From: Cytophagales bacterium
GTDB taxonomy: Bacteria; Bacteroidota; Bacteroidia; Cytophagales; Bernardetiaceae
Length of the DNA: 64,000 nt
Assembly: GCA_004293815.1 (NCBI GenBank)
Contig: RDZD01000021.1
Location: 1-64,000 of the forward strand
Direction: 5' to 3'
Part shown: piece by piece, positions 1-9,673 of the stretch
How positions within the stretch are numbered: the stretch's first letter is position 1
How the letters are laid out: each line of letters opens with the position of its first letter
Translations under genes and position numbers: made by a program
The notes under the pieces: model-generated
Told to the model about the DNA's origin: nothing
Database searches by the model: none
What the model saw: the letters and a program-made list of their open reading frames with translations, nothing else

Positions 1-1
1 A

Positions 2-238
2 GTTGTTTGCAGCTTTGGTGTTGTATCAAAAAAAGAAGCTTTCCGTACTAAAAGTGCGCTTTTGAGCGAGCTAAACATTCAATACAACGAACAAGTCTTC
101 TCTCAAACAGTGCTTAAATTTAACGCTGCGGGGTTTTTTGTTCTAGTGTTCCTCAAAAAGCTGCCTTTTCCTCACAAGTTTTTGAGCTGGAAATCCCCTT
201 TTTGGGTTTTTTTTAACTCAAAACTAGCAAAAAATTAA
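2..238 (+). CDS. Possible C-terminal end of a truncated gene
   Basis: An open frame runs from the window edge to a TAA at 236-238 (78 codons). The first 45 codons look like ordinary protein; the tail is rich in F, W, K and L. I recognise no family. A short CCC/GGG hairpin followed by eight T (195-214) lies inside the last codons, which could mean that the frame is not real or that it ends with an overlapping terminator. The opposite strand has many stops here. The bases before position 1 are needed to decide. Confidence 0.25.
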   Translation, partial: VVCSFGVVSKKEAFRTKSALLSELNIQYNEQVFSQTVLKFNAAGFFVLVFLKKLPFPHKFLSWKSPFWVFFNSKLAKN

Positions 239-430
239 ACTTTTTACTAGTTTTTTATTTTTTTCAGATGTCAAAGAACTTTTCTGTGTTTGAATAATAC
301 TAATTTCCTTTAGGTTCTATTCTCAATTTTGGGTGATGGACAATTCGTTTTTTTAGGAGAGTGTTATTTCAAGGACTGGTTCTTTATTGAATAAATGATA
401 TGAGTATATTTGTATTATTCTTATACATTC

Positions 431-463
431 GCCGTATCATCGCCGTATATTGGCCGTATCATC
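431..463. repeat. Three tandem 11-base units
   Basis: Three adjacent 11-base units share the core GCCGTAT. Units 1 and 3 are identical (GCCGTATCATC); unit 2 differs in its last four bases. The function is unknown. The units could be a protein-binding array or a chance microrepeat. Confidence 0.6.
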
Positions 464-633
464 TTCATAGATGCCAGATATTGAAATAATCCAATTAATT
501 ATCACCAGTCTTAACTTGTAAGGTAAAGGCTAGTTTTTGAGTCAGAGCTATAGTGTTTTTATTTCTTATGAAAACAGTTTGAATACACTTGTTCACAAAT
601 TCCGTTTTACATCATCTTCAATAAACACTTAAC

Positions 634-663
634 CTGCCAGTCGGCAGCGGCTTTGCTGAAGCC
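634..663 (-). terminator. Weak hairpins downstream of the oxidoreductase
   Basis: Two neighbouring short hairpins (CTGCC/GGCAG at 634-647 and GGCTT/AAGCC at 649-663) lie about 100 bases beyond the stop of the minus-strand gene. There is no clear T run, so a terminator role is only a guess. Confidence 0.25.
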
Positions 664-763
664 CCCTGAAATATTTCCCCAAAAACTAGCTCTACAATTT
701 TCAAAAAAGCTTGAGAGAGGAACTCTTGCTGCCTCCCCATAGAATCAACCCACAAACATGTTT

Positions 764-3076
764 TTAAAGAGGACTGTACTTGGAAGCCTTGATACTCACT
801 TCTATGCTTTTAGAGACAGGTGTGTGGCTACGTTCAGCTTGATGTCTGATAGGCACAAGGACGTTGGCTTCAGGAAAGTATGTGGCCACACAGCCGCGAG
901 GAATGCTAAAAGGCACCACCAGAAACGAGGGAGCATAGCGTTCCTCTCCTTCAAAATGGCTGGTAAGATCCACCATACTTTTTGCTTTCAATCCTTTGGC
1001 TGCCATATCGTCTGGATTCATCAGCACCACTCGCCTTTCGTTGTAAATACCACGATAGCGGTCGTCCAGACCATACACGGTGGTATTGAATTGGTCGTGT
1101 GTGCGTATCGTCATCATCAGAAAATGTCCTTCAGCCACACGTACACGAGGTAGAGGATTTATTGTAAAAACTGCTCTTCCCTCTTTTGTTTTGAAGTTTT
1201 TGACGCGTGCGCCGTTAGGCAGATAAAAGCCCCCGTCTTCGCGCACCCGATGGTTATAATTTTCAAACCCTGGAATACAAGCTTCTATTTGATTTCTAAT
1301 AAAATCGTAATTGTTCATCATGCTCTGCCAACTCACTTGGCTCTTTGTACCCAAGGTGGCTTTGGCCATACTGCAAACAATGGCTGTCTCTGACATCAAA
1401 TCGTCAGAGGCTGGCTCTAAAACACCCCGCGAGCTGTGAACAATGCCCATAGAGTTCTCCACGCTCACAAATTGCTCACCACTCTGTTGCATATCTCGCT
1501 CAGTGCGCCCCAAGCAAGGTAAAATAAGAGCTTCCTCACCAGTAATAAGATGAGAGCGGTTTAGTTTGGTAGAAATTTGTACAGTCAGTGCACATTTTTG
1601 CAAGGCATTCGCGGTAAATTCGGTGTCTGGCGTAGCCGAAAGGAAGTTGCCGCCCAACGCAATAAACACCTTGGCTTTGCCCGCTTCCATGGCTTGAATG
1701 GCCGCTACCGTATCATAACCGTGTTCGCGAGGTGGTTCAAAATTAAAATATGCCTTTAAACTGTTCAGAAACTCTTCTGAAGGTTTTTCATTGATGCCCA
1801 TTGTGCGGTCACCCTGAACGTTGGAATGGCCACGAACGGGACAGAGACCAGCTCCTTTATGTCCTATGCTGCCTTTCAAAAGCAATAGGTTGACTACTTC
1901 GCGAATGTTATTGACTGCGTTTTTATGTTGGGTAAGTCCCATAGCCCAACAAGCTATGATTTTGGTTTTATTGCTCAAGAGGTTGGCTATGGTTTGCATT
2001 TGAGCGAGTGCTATGCCGCTTTCTTGCTCACATTCTGCCAAGTTTGTTTTGCCTAAATCCTCTACAAATACCTCATAACCAGACGTATGTTTTTCTATGA
2101 ATGGCCTATCGAATACCCCGCCCTGTTTCTGCTCCTTTTGCCAAAGCAAGTACATAATGCCTTTGAGTAAGGCCACATCTCCGTTTATTTTAACTTGCAA
2201 AAAATGTTCTGCGAGGCTTGTTCCACCTTTTAGAACCTGAAAAACTTCTTGTGGATTAGTGAATTTTTTTAGTCCTGTTTCAGGCAATGGGTTAATGCTC
2301 ACAATCACCCCACCGTTTTCTTTGCACTTTTGCAGAGCAGACATCATGCGCGGATGATTTGTGCCTGGGTTCTGGCCTATGACAAGTACGACCTCAGCCT
2401 CATAAAAGTCTTCAAGTGTCACAGAACCTTTGCCAATGCCCACGGTTTCGTTTAGTGCTACCCCGCTGGATTCGTGACACATGTTTGAGCAATCTGGCAT
2501 ATTGTTTGTTCCAAACTGCCTCACAAACAACTGATAAGCAAAAGCTGCTTCATTAGACGCTCGCCCTGAGGTATAAAACAGAGCCTCATGAGGACTTTGA
2601 AGGGCGTTCAAATGCTTGGCTATATGTTTAAACGCTTTTTCCCAAGTAATTGGCTCATAGTGTTGGCTGTTTTTAGCCAAAAACATAGGTGAAGTGAGCC
2701 TGCCTTGCTTGTTGAGCCAGTAATCTGACTGCGCTGAAAGTTCTTGAACAGAATACTTTTTGAAAAAAGTCGTATCAACTCGCTTTTTAGTGGCCTCATC
2801 GCCAATTGCTTTTGCACCATTTTCACAGTATTCGGCTATAGATGAGCGTTCATCTGGGTGCGGATCTGGCCAAGCGCAACTGGGACAGTCAAAGCCCTTA
2901 GTTTGATTAGCTTTGAGCATCAATGACATGCCATCTAAGAAGCCTACTTCGTTAGACACATACTTAACCGATGCCAATACGGCAGGTATACCAGCCGCAT
3001 TATCTTTGATATCGCCAAGTCCCAAATCGTTGAACTCTAGAGGGGTTTTGGCTTGGGTGTTGCGTTTGGAGGCCAT
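764..3076 (-). CDS. YdeP/FdhF-type molybdopterin oxidoreductase alpha subunit
   Basis: A 770-residue protein of the FdhF/YdeP branch of the DMSO-reductase family (E. coli YdeP has a similar length). The N-terminus carries the family motif CPSCAWPDP (about residues 64-72) and a later Cys in EYCENG, which together could hold an Fe-S cluster. The region around residue 195 (DCSNMCHESSG) and the stretch VLVIGQNPGTNHPRM are typical of the molybdopterin-guanine-dinucleotide fold. The C-terminal quarter is the usual molydopterin-binding barrel (MTIRTHDQFNTTVYG). There is no Sec/Tat signal, so it is probably cytoplasmic. The substrate is not known for most members; formate dehydrogenase activity is only a common annotation. 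It appears monocistronic, with no fdhD or Mo-cofactor genes nearby. The start is ATG. Confidence 0.9.
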   Translation of the reverse strand: MASKRNTQAKTPLEFNDLGLGDIKDNAAGIPAVLASVKYVSNEVGFLDGMSLMLKANQTKGFDCPSCAWPDPHPDERSSIAEYCENGAKAIGDEATKKRVDTTFFKKYSVQELSAQSDYWLNKQGRLTSPMFLAKNSQHYEPITWEKAFKHIAKHLNALQSPHEALFYTSGRASNEAAFAYQLFVRQFGTNNMPDCSNMCHESSGVALNETVGIGKGSVTLEDFYEAEVVLVIGQNPGTNHPRMMSALQKCKENGGVIVSINPLPETGLKKFTNPQEVFQVLKGGTSLAEHFLQVKINGDVALLKGIMYLLWQKEQKQGGVFDRPFIEKHTSGYEVFVEDLGKTNLAECEQESGIALAQMQTIANLLSNKTKIIACWAMGLTQHKNAVNNIREVVNLLLLKGSIGHKGAGLCPVRGHSNVQGDRTMGINEKPSEEFLNSLKAYFNFEPPREHGYDTVAAIQAMEAGKAKVFIALGGNFLSATPDTEFTANALQKCALTVQISTKLNRSHLITGEEALILPCLGRTERDMQQSGEQFVSVENSMGIVHSSRGVLEPASDDLMSETAIVCSMAKATLGTKSQVSWQSMMNNYDFIRNQIEACIPGFENYNHRVREDGGFYLPNGARVKNFKTKEGRAVFTINPLPRVRVAEGHFLMMTIRTHDQFNTTVYGLDDRYRGIYNERRVVLMNPDDMAAKGLKAKSMVDLTSHFEGEERYAPSFLVVPFSIPRGCVATYFPEANVLVPIRHQAERSHTPVSKSIEVSIKASKYSPL

Positions 3077-3234
3077 TTTGAGTGTTTTTTTTGCAAATTA
3101 GTCAAAAAAAACATTTGAGTTTACAATTCTCTGTGTTTTTTTTGGCAGTCAGAGGCTTATATTTAAAACTTAAGCGCAAAACATAAACTTTAGCTTTGTT
3201 ATAGGCTTGTAATGAGATATTTTTTCTTAAATTC

Positions 3235-3264
3235 TTGTAAATCTGTTGTTAGGCTGTATATTTG
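3235..3264 (+). promoter_or_regulatory. Bacteroidetes-type promoter
   Basis: TTG at 3235-3237, a 19-base spacer and TATATTTG at 3257-3264 match the Bacteroidetes housekeeping consensus. Transcription should start near 3271, about 35 bases before the ATG at 3306. Confidence 0.6.
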
Positions 3265-3305
3265 GGGCTATACAGTTTTTTAAAGATTCATTTTGACCTT
3301 TGGGT

Positions 3306-3794
3306 ATGGAGAAGATTGAGCAATTTCAGAAGTTACTAACCGAAAATCCACAGTTGATGTTGTTTGTGGTCATTTGTGCCACCATTATAGCTTTGCTTTT
3401 TTTGCTGTTCCTTCGCAGCCTTTTTACGAGCACTAGCACAGTGCTGGCGGTTTATTCGCGCCAAGCGTCGCGCATGCAGGGACAGGCACTTTCAGAAGTG
3501 CTGAGTCAGCTCAAAACCATTTCTTCAGAGGCTAAAGTGGCCATTGAAGAACTTGAAACGGCTGTGGATCAAAAAAATAAACAACTTCAAGAGCTTGACC
3601 AACAAATCAAAACCTATCAGAACCAAATCAACGAACACGAACCAGTGGCTTCGGCCTCTACTCAGGCTGCTGAAAGAAAAACCGTGGTTCGCACCAAAGC
3701 TGATAGCTGGTCTGTATTTTTAGCCTTGTTGGTGGGTATTGCTCTTTCTGCTGGTGCTTTTGCAGCTATTTATTGGCAAATTTTGCGGAAGTAG
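3306..3794 (+). CDS. Small membrane protein with a central coiled coil
   Basis: 162 residues from the ATG at 3306; an in-frame TTG at 3300 is a poorer start. A hydrophobic helix lies at about residues 17-40. A long charged, Gln/Glu/Lys-rich stretch (about 50-110) should form a coiled coil, and a second hydrophobic helix ends the protein (about 135-158). It therefore looks like a two-pass membrane protein whose coiled coil lies on one side. I recognise no family. It has its own promoter and is followed 67 bases later by the kinase-like gene on the same strand, so the two may be one transcript and work together. That link is inferred only from position. Confidence 0.75.
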   Translation: MEKIEQFQKLLTENPQLMLFVVICATIIALLFLLFLRSLFTSTSTVLAVYSRQASRMQGQALSEVLSQLKTISSEAKVAIEELETAVDQKNKQLQELDQQIKTYQNQINEHEPVASASTQAAERKTVVRTKADSWSVFLALLVGIALSAGAFAAIYWQILRK

Positions 3795-3861
3795 AACTTT
3801 TCTATCTTCTTTTGTGATGACCTTGTTTTTCCTACTCTCAAAAAAGAACTTTTAAAATAAC

Positions 3862-5637
3862 ATGAAACTTTTACTCGAAAACGGCCAACAGGTAACCATT
3901 AAAGACGAAAACGAAATAGCACGCGGAGGCGAAGGCCGTATTTTGAGTATTCCTGAACTTCCCGACAAGGTCATCAAGCTTTTTTTGCTGCCTGATAAAA
4001 CCATTACACGTCTGCAAAAAGATGCTTTGAATGTCTTGGACCAGCATTTTTTTGTGCGTCCAGATCAGCTTGCGTACGCGCCTTCGGGCGGCATACCTAC
4101 GCCGAATGCAGGCGGTTGGGCGGCTGGCAATGCCAACACCAACAAGCAAGGCATTGTGGGCTATACCATGCAGTGGCTACCTCAAAATTTCATTCCGCTG
4201 GCTACCATTTTTAATAAGCCTTATTGCACAAAATACCGTCTAAACAATGCTTTCAGGCTAAAAGTGCTGGAAAATATAAAAACAGCGATGCTTCACGCGC
4301 ATGCCCAAAACATCGTAATAGGTGATTTGAGTGGCCTTAACACCATGCTTAACCCCGATGGAGATGTTAAGTTTATAGACGTGGACAGCTACCAAACCTC
4401 TGCACAAGTACATTCTCATTGTCTGCTGGATGATATCAGAGACTATCTCTACCAAGGCCGTGTCAGTATGAACAGTGATTTTTTTGCATTTTCCGTGTTG
4501 GCCTTCAATATGCTCACCTTTACGCACCCTTTCAAAGGCGTACACAAAACATATCAGAGCTTGGCCGAGCGCATGATTCATAAAATACCTGTTTTCAAAC
4601 CCGATCCTCAACTCATTGTACCCAAAGTGTATGAGCCTATTACAGAACCTGTTCTGATGAAGCAATTTGAGGATTATTACCTAGAGGGACAACGCTATTG
4701 CCTAAGTACAGACCTCTCAAAGCTCCCCGATGCGGTGCAAACACCTACACCTCAGCCGCCTATCACTTCTACCCAAGAGCTCAGCGTCAAGAGTTTTCTG
4801 GACTTGGCCAAAAATGAAGAAATCATTGACGCTCAATTTGTGGGCAATACGGGTTTTATCAGCACCACTAGCCGCCATCTTTGGTACAACACTGCTCATA
4901 ACGGCTCGGTAATGATTAAAGCTTCTGTACCTTCCAACGGACAAGAGTACTGCTTTCTTGGACAGGAAAACTTCCTGAAAAAGCATAACGACAAGCTTTT
5001 GATACTAGAGTCAGGTCAGAATTTTGTAGAGATCGAAAACTTTTCATTTAAGCCAGAAAGCCGCTTCTTGCCTTATGGTTCCATCATGGCGGTAGTTGAA
5101 GACAATTTTTTAAAGTTCTTAAAGCTAGATCAGGTTATTCAAAAGCAAATTGCCATCACACAGACCCCTGTACATGGCAAAGGCTTTAGACTTCGAGAGG
5201 GACTGATGCAAAATGTGGGCGGTAAACAGTATATTTTTTATAACTCTGGTCAAAACTTGACTACCGTTCCCTTAACAGAACTGACCCATGACTTGAAGCA
5301 AGTGGCCAATCATGGTATTTTGGCTATTCGCGAGAATTTGCCTAACCAAGAGGTCAGGCTCAAACACCTGTTTTTTAGCATACAAGACCTCAAAGTACAC
5401 ATTTCAAAAGAAAGTACTTCAAGCTTAAAAACCTTTGGTTACAGGGCTAACGATGCGCGACACGGTTTGATTTTTGAGGCAATAGATGACGCGCTCCACA
5501 TTAGGCGCACGCAAGACTTTGCAGTGATACAAAGTCTTAAATGCGAAGTACTGACTGAACAAAGTTTGATTTTTAGCACACCTGCTGGTATTATAGCCGT
5601 CAATGCAGAAGGTGCTTATTTGCTTAACAAAAAGTAA
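3862..5637 (+). CDS. Protein-kinase-fold protein with a C-terminal beta-rich region
   Basis: 591 residues. The first 270 resemble the kinase-fold proteins of the COG4248 type. There is a glycine loop ARGGEGRI (about residues 20-27), a candidate ATP-binding Lys in KVIKLF, a catalytic-loop equivalent IGDLSGLNTML (Asp and Asn kept, His-Arg replaced), and a metal-binding DFG equivalent FIDVDSYQ. Asp and Lys positions survive, so activity is possible. Residues about 310-591 have short repeated beta-type stretches such as GNTGFISTTSRHLWY, which suggests a propeller-like sensor or scaffold; this is inference. It has no signal peptide or membrane segment. Relatives elsewhere often sit with PP2C phosphatases and VWA proteins; neither is adjacent here. 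It follows the small membrane/coiled-coil gene. Confidence 0.75.
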   Translation: MKLLLENGQQVTIKDENEIARGGEGRILSIPELPDKVIKLFLLPDKTITRLQKDALNVLDQHFFVRPDQLAYAPSGGIPTPNAGGWAAGNANTNKQGIVGYTMQWLPQNFIPLATIFNKPYCTKYRLNNAFRLKVLENIKTAMLHAHAQNIVIGDLSGLNTMLNPDGDVKFIDVDSYQTSAQVHSHCLLDDIRDYLYQGRVSMNSDFFAFSVLAFNMLTFTHPFKGVHKTYQSLAERMIHKIPVFKPDPQLIVPKVYEPITEPVLMKQFEDYYLEGQRYCLSTDLSKLPDAVQTPTPQPPITSTQELSVKSFLDLAKNEEIIDAQFVGNTGFISTTSRHLWYNTAHNGSVMIKASVPSNGQEYCFLGQENFLKKHNDKLLILESGQNFVEIENFSFKPESRFLPYGSIMAVVEDNFLKFLKLDQVIQKQIAITQTPVHGKGFRLREGLMQNVGGKQYIFYNSGQNLTTVPLTELTHDLKQVANHGILAIRENLPNQEVRLKHLFFSIQDLKVHISKESTSSLKTFGYRANDARHGLIFEAIDDALHIRRTQDFAVIQSLKCEVLTEQSLIFSTPAGIIAVNAEGAYLLNKK

Positions 5638-5768
5638 GCATAAGAGTTGGTTTTGAGAAGAGAACAAACAAGACTTCTATGGGTTTTGACCAATATATGA
5701 AGCTGCTTGATGTCTAGCGAGCATCTTTTATTCCTTAATAGCAGTCTAAACGCTATGAATCAGTGTCT

Positions 5769-6920
5769 TTACTTCCAACCAGTGAGTATCACTTTTCGGT
5801 CAGTTTTGGTTTGCGTGGTGGCGGAAGTTGGGTCGTGATTAGCTGCATAAAACTCACCATGCGATTTGATAAGGATATTTTTTTTATCAATTCCCAGCAG
5901 TTGTATCTTATCGCTAACGCTTTTGATACGCTTTTTGGCTAACTCAAGATTTTGAACAGCCGAACCCGCCCCATCGGTATAACCTTCGATTAGCACCGCC
6001 CTCATTCGGTAGCTACTAATGAATTTTTGGATACGCAGTTCAGAGGCCGAGTCTAGATTACTTTCACCAGCAGCAAAATACACGGTATCCTTGCTCACTC
6101 GCTTGATATTGTGGTGCTGAGCTTGTAGTTTAGGGAGGTTTGAGCTTAAAATGATAGAAAAGCTTACAGTCTCATCTTTTTGAACACTAGCTTTCCATTG
6201 CAACATAAGCGCACCATCATTGGTATAATGATCCACTACGTGCTGGTTTAAATCCAACACATTTTTGAGATAGCCCCATTGCCCAAAACACGCCGTATTG
6301 GCACGTCTGCCTCTGCTTGTGTCTTGTTTAACATGAATAACCTTGCTATTATGCTCAAATGCAAAATCTAGTGGTGTATTTCCTTCAACTCTTTTGTCAA
6401 AAGCCAATAGTTTGCCGCCACATTTGGCCACAACATCGTCGTTATCGCCAAGTTTAAGATCCAGGAGCAGGCTCATACTGATATCATGTTTAAGGTCTGA
6501 ATTGTTAGTAACTTCATACTCAATGCGATAAAATTGGCCGTATTCTTTGCTAGACACTTCTTGTAACTTTGGATTCAACGGGATTAACTTCTGCGTGATA
6601 GACAAATTATCAAAACTATAGCTGGTACTAGAGCGCGTAGAGCCTGTTTCGCTGGTATTCTCGAGAATAGATCCACTTACATATCTGACGAGCTTTCGAT
6701 AGAACGCAGGATTGTTGGAGGCCCACTTGCCATTACTGGTAATCAGAAAATGTGAAGAAGAATAGTTATGAGGGTATCCAAAGAGTATGCTTTTGTCGTC
6801 TGAGCCTATCGTAAAGCGACCATCGTGCTCATCGACTAGCGTTTTGTTTAGCTGAATATCCGAATCAAAAGAAGAAGAGATAAAAAGAAATAACAAAATA
6901 AGTAAATATCTGCTGTACAT
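5769..6920 (-). CDS. OmpA-family outer membrane/periplasmic protein
   Basis: 383 residues starting with a short signal peptide (hydrophobic stretch LLILLFLFISSS). The middle (about 25-270) is a beta-rich region of no family I recognise. The C-terminal 110 residues form an OmpA domain: DTVYFAAGESNLD is the first strand, and VLIEGYTDGAGS with the following LAKKRIKSV helix is the peptidoglycan-binding core. The protein should be anchored to the cell wall in the periplasm. The ATG start is supported by a promoter 67-96 bases upstream. It is transcribed alone. Confidence 0.85.
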   Translation of the reverse strand: MYSRYLLILLFLFISSSFDSDIQLNKTLVDEHDGRFTIGSDDKSILFGYPHNYSSSHFLITSNGKWASNNPAFYRKLVRYVSGSILENTSETGSTRSSTSYSFDNLSITQKLIPLNPKLQEVSSKEYGQFYRIEYEVTNNSDLKHDISMSLLLDLKLGDNDDVVAKCGGKLLAFDKRVEGNTPLDFAFEHNSKVIHVKQDTSRGRRANTACFGQWGYLKNVLDLNQHVVDHYTNDGALMLQWKASVQKDETVSFSIILSSNLPKLQAQHHNIKRVSKDTVYFAAGESNLDSASELRIQKFISSYRMRAVLIEGYTDGAGSAVQNLELAKKRIKSVSDKIQLLGIDKKNILIKSHGEFYAANHDPTSATTQTKTDRKVILTGWK

Positions 6921-6986
6921 AGTTGAGTTGAATAGATTCAGTAAAAAACTTCAGTACCTATCGTGTTTAAGGCACAAAAAGACTGC

Positions 6987-7016
6987 CAAACTTAAAAAAA
7001 CACTTTCATACAACAA
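6987..7016 (-). promoter_or_regulatory. Bacteroidetes-type promoter for the OmpA-family gene
   Basis: On the minus strand, TTG (7016-7014), a 19-base spacer and TAAGTTTG (6994-6987) match the consensus. The expected start is near 6980, giving a leader of about 60 bases. Confidence 0.6.
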
Positions 7017-7114
7017 GCTAAGCCTATAATTGGATTTACTCGCTCAAAAAGTGCTCAAAGATAAGGGGTTTTGTTAAAATTCTGATTGAAAGAAAACTAA
7101 AAAACTTAAAGAAG

Positions 7115-7144
7115 TTGTATTTTGCTTTCAAATTACGATATTTG
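7115..7144 (+). promoter_or_regulatory. Probable hppA promoter
   Basis: TTG at 7115-7117, a 19-base spacer and GATATTTG at 7137-7144 give one mismatch to TAnnTTTG. The site is about 75 bases upstream of the hppA ATG. Confidence 0.4.
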
Positions 7145-7217
7145 CGCTTTGAATATAGTTTCAGAACTATTGGCAAAGTTTCTTAACCTCTACTAAAATT
7201 TTGATTATTAAATCTTT

Positions 7218-9431
7218 ATGAAAGAAATAGCACTATACTCTGTGCCTGCTTTCGGAGTGCTTGCGCTTATCTATATGGCTATAAAGTCTTCGTGGGTAAC
7301 CAAGCAAGATGCTGGTGATGAAAAAATGCGCGAACTATCGGGTTATATTGCAGATGGCGCAATAGCTTTTTTGAAAGCTGAATGGAAAATACTCTCTTAC
7401 TTTGCCATCATTGCGGCCATTATTCTAGGCTGGTCAGGCACACTTGTAGAAAACTCTAGTCCGGTTATTGCCATAGCCTTTATTATTGGTGCAGTATTGT
7501 CTGCTTTGGCGGGCTATATTGGTATGAAAATAGCCACTCAGGCCAATGTGCGCACAGCTCAGGCGGCACGGATCTCTCTTTCCAAAGCACTTGATGTATC
7601 CTTTATTGGCGGCTGCGTGATGGGTATGGGTGTGGCTGGCTTGGCCGTGTTTGGTCTTGGTGGTCTTTTCATCGTATTTTACTTTATGTTTGTGGGAGAT
7701 GCTGCTGCCAACGGACATGAAATGGAGAAAGCCTTGGAAGTTTTGGCTGGATTTTCTTTGGGTGCTGAGTCTATTGCGCTTTTTGCACGTGTGGGTGGTG
7801 GCATTTACACCAAAGCAGCTGATGTAGGTGCAGACCTTGTAGGCAAAGTAGAAGCAGGTATTCCAGAAGACGATGTGCGTAATCCTGCCACTATTGCCGA
7901 CAACGTGGGCGATAATGTGGGCGACGTAGCAGGTATGGGCGCAGACTTGTTTGGTTCTTATGTGGCTACGATTCTAGCCACTATGGTACTCGGACGTGAA
8001 ATAGACGCATCATCTGACGAATTTGGTGGTTTGTCTCCTATTTTGCTGCCTATGCTTATTGCAGGTTTTGGTATTGTATTTTCTATGATTGGTACTCTCT
8101 TTGTACGCGTACAAAAAGAAACAGATAGCGTTCAGAACGCTCTGAACATGGGCAACTGGTCTTCTATCTTCCTCACGGCTTTGGCTGCTCCTGCGCTCGC
8201 AGTATGGATGTTGCCTCAAAATATGAGTATTCGTGGCGTTGAATTTACGTCTATGGATGTAGTTTGGGCCATCCTTATTGGCTTAGTGGTAGGTACTGCC
8301 ATGAGTATGGTTACTGAATACTATACTGCTATGGGTAAAAGACCTGTCAATTCTATCGTTCAGCAATCTTCTACAGGTCATGCTACTAACATTATTGGCG
8401 GCTTGTCGGTTGGCATGGAGTCTACCACTATTCCTATTCTTATTTTAGCGGCTGGTATTTATGGTTCATTTCACTTTGCGGGTCTTTATGGTGTAGCTAT
8501 AGCTGCCGCAGGTATGATGGCAACTACAGCAATGCAATTGGCTATTGATGCCTTTGGTCCTATTGCTGACAATGCAGGCGGTATTGCAGAAATGAGTGGC
8601 TTGCCAAAAGAAGTTCGCGAACGCACTGATAATCTGGATGCGGTGGGCAACACTACGGCTGCCACTGGCAAAGGTTTTGCTATCGCTTCTGCTGCTCTTA
8701 CTTCGCTCGCCTTGTTTGCAGCTTTTGTGGGGGTTTCCAAAATCACTGCCATTGATATTTTTAAAGCCAATGTTTTGGCAGGCTTGTTTGTGGGTGCAAT
8801 GATTCCTTTCATCTTTTCAGCCTTAGCTATTGCGGCGGTGGGCAAAGCGGCCATGGCTATGGTTAATGAAGTACGCCGTCAATTCCGCGAAATACCAGGT
8901 ATTATGGAGTATAAAGCCAAGCCTGAATACGAAAAATGCGTGGCTATTTCTACACAAGCCTCTATCCGCGAAATGATTGCACCTGGTCTTATTGCTTTGT
9001 TGGTGCCAATTGTTGTAGGATTTATTTTTGGCCCTGAGGTTTTAGGCGGTCTTTTGGCTGGTGTAACGGTTTCAGGTGTACTTATGGGTATCTTCCAGTC
9101 AAATGCTGGTGGTGCTTGGGATAACGCCAAAAAATCGTTTGAAAAAGGTGCTAAGATTATGACGGCCAATGGAGAAGAAATTTTTTACAAAGGTTCAGAA
9201 CCCCACAAAGCTTCCGTTACGGGTGATACGGTAGGTGATCCTTTCAAAGACACCTCTGGTCCTTCTATGAACATTTTGATTAAGCTCATGTCTATTGTAT
9301 CTCTGGTTATTGCGCCACACATTGCGGAAGATAGCAGCAACAACTCTCATACACAAGACACCAAAAAAATCGAGCCTAAAAATGAAATTGTAGTGGCCAA
9401 CACGAACACTGTAATGCAGAGAGTAAAGTAA
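7218..9431 (+). CDS. hppA: Membrane-bound ion-pumping pyrophosphatase
   Basis: 737 residues with about 16 membrane helices. It hydrolyses pyrophosphate and pumps H+ or Na+ across the inner membrane. The pyrophosphate-binding motifs are intact: [20 protein letters not shown] and the DNVGDNVGD signature, and near the C-terminus [11 protein letters not shown] and [19 protein letters not shown]. The motif [10 protein letters not shown] has Ala and Gly where potassium-independent enzymes have Lys and Thr, so this is the K+-dependent class. Whether it moves Na+ or H+ I cannot tell by eye. A polar tail of about 30 residues follows the last helix. It has its own likely promoter and ends at a strong terminator. 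Confidence 0.97.
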   Translation: MKEIALYSVPAFGVLALIYMAIKSSWVTKQDAGDEKMRELSGYIADGAIAFLKAEWKILSYFAIIAAIILGWSGTLVENSSPVIAIAFIIGAVLSALAGYIGMKIATQANVRTAQAARISLSKALDVSFIGGCVMGMGVAGLAVFGLGGLFIVFYFMFVGDAAANGHEMEKALEVLAGFSLGAESIALFARVGGGIYTKAADVGADLVGKVEAGIPEDDVRNPATIADNVGDNVGDVAGMGADLFGSYVATILATMVLGREIDASSDEFGGLSPILLPMLIAGFGIVFSMIGTLFVRVQKETDSVQNALNMGNWSSIFLTALAAPALAVWMLPQNMSIRGVEFTSMDVVWAILIGLVVGTAMSMVTEYYTAMGKRPVNSIVQQSSTGHATNIIGGLSVGMESTTIPILILAAGIYGSFHFAGLYGVAIAAAGMMATTAMQLAIDAFGPIADNAGGIAEMSGLPKEVRERTDNLDAVGNTTAATGKGFAIASAALTSLALFAAFVGVSKITAIDIFKANVLAGLFVGAMIPFIFSALAIAAVGKAAMAMVNEVRRQFREIPGIMEYKAKPEYEKCVAISTQASIREMIAPGLIALLVPIVVGFIFGPEVLGGLLAGVTVSGVLMGIFQSNAGGAWDNAKKSFEKGAKIMTANGEEIFYKGSEPHKASVTGDTVGDPFKDTSGPSMNILIKLMSIVSLVIAPHIAEDSSNNSHTQDTKKIEPKNEIVVANTNTVMQRVK

Positions 9432-9450
9432 AATATTTGACATCTTTTTC

Positions 9451-9505
9451 AAGTCTGCCGTTTGGGTCATAAGAAGTGTTTTCTTGTTATGCAAACGGCA
9501 GACTT
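9451..9505. terminator. Strong terminator after hppA
   Basis: A perfect 14-base inverted repeat (AAGTCTGCCGTTTG at 9451-9464 and its complement at 9492-9505) with a 27-base loop, followed on the plus strand by a run of six T. It lies 20 bases after the hppA stop. Confidence 0.85.
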
Positions 9506-9673
9506 GTTTTTTGATTGGTATGAATTTTACTCGCAAAAAGCTTTTTCTGAAACACACATCATTTTTAAGATGTCTTGATAAAAGTTGTATATTTAAGCCA
9601 ATTTATGAGCTTGTACTCACTTACATAGCCTTTATCTTTAAAACAATTTTGCTCATCAAATTACAGCTCTACT

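Larger units (their letters stand above)
239..763. other. Gene-free gap
   Basis: About 525 AT-rich bases without a convincing gene. It holds a short 11-base tandem repeat (431-463) and, near the end of the oxidoreductase gene, two small hairpins (634-663). Nothing else is recognised. Confidence 0.5.

Noticed and set aside
431-463. CRISPR array
   Set aside because: The units are only 11 bases and directly adjacent, with no spacers, and no cas genes are in the window.
758-1153. Plus-strand reading frame opposite the molybdopterin oxidoreductase
   Set aside because: It lies wholly inside a strong minus-strand gene and has no recognisable protein pattern.
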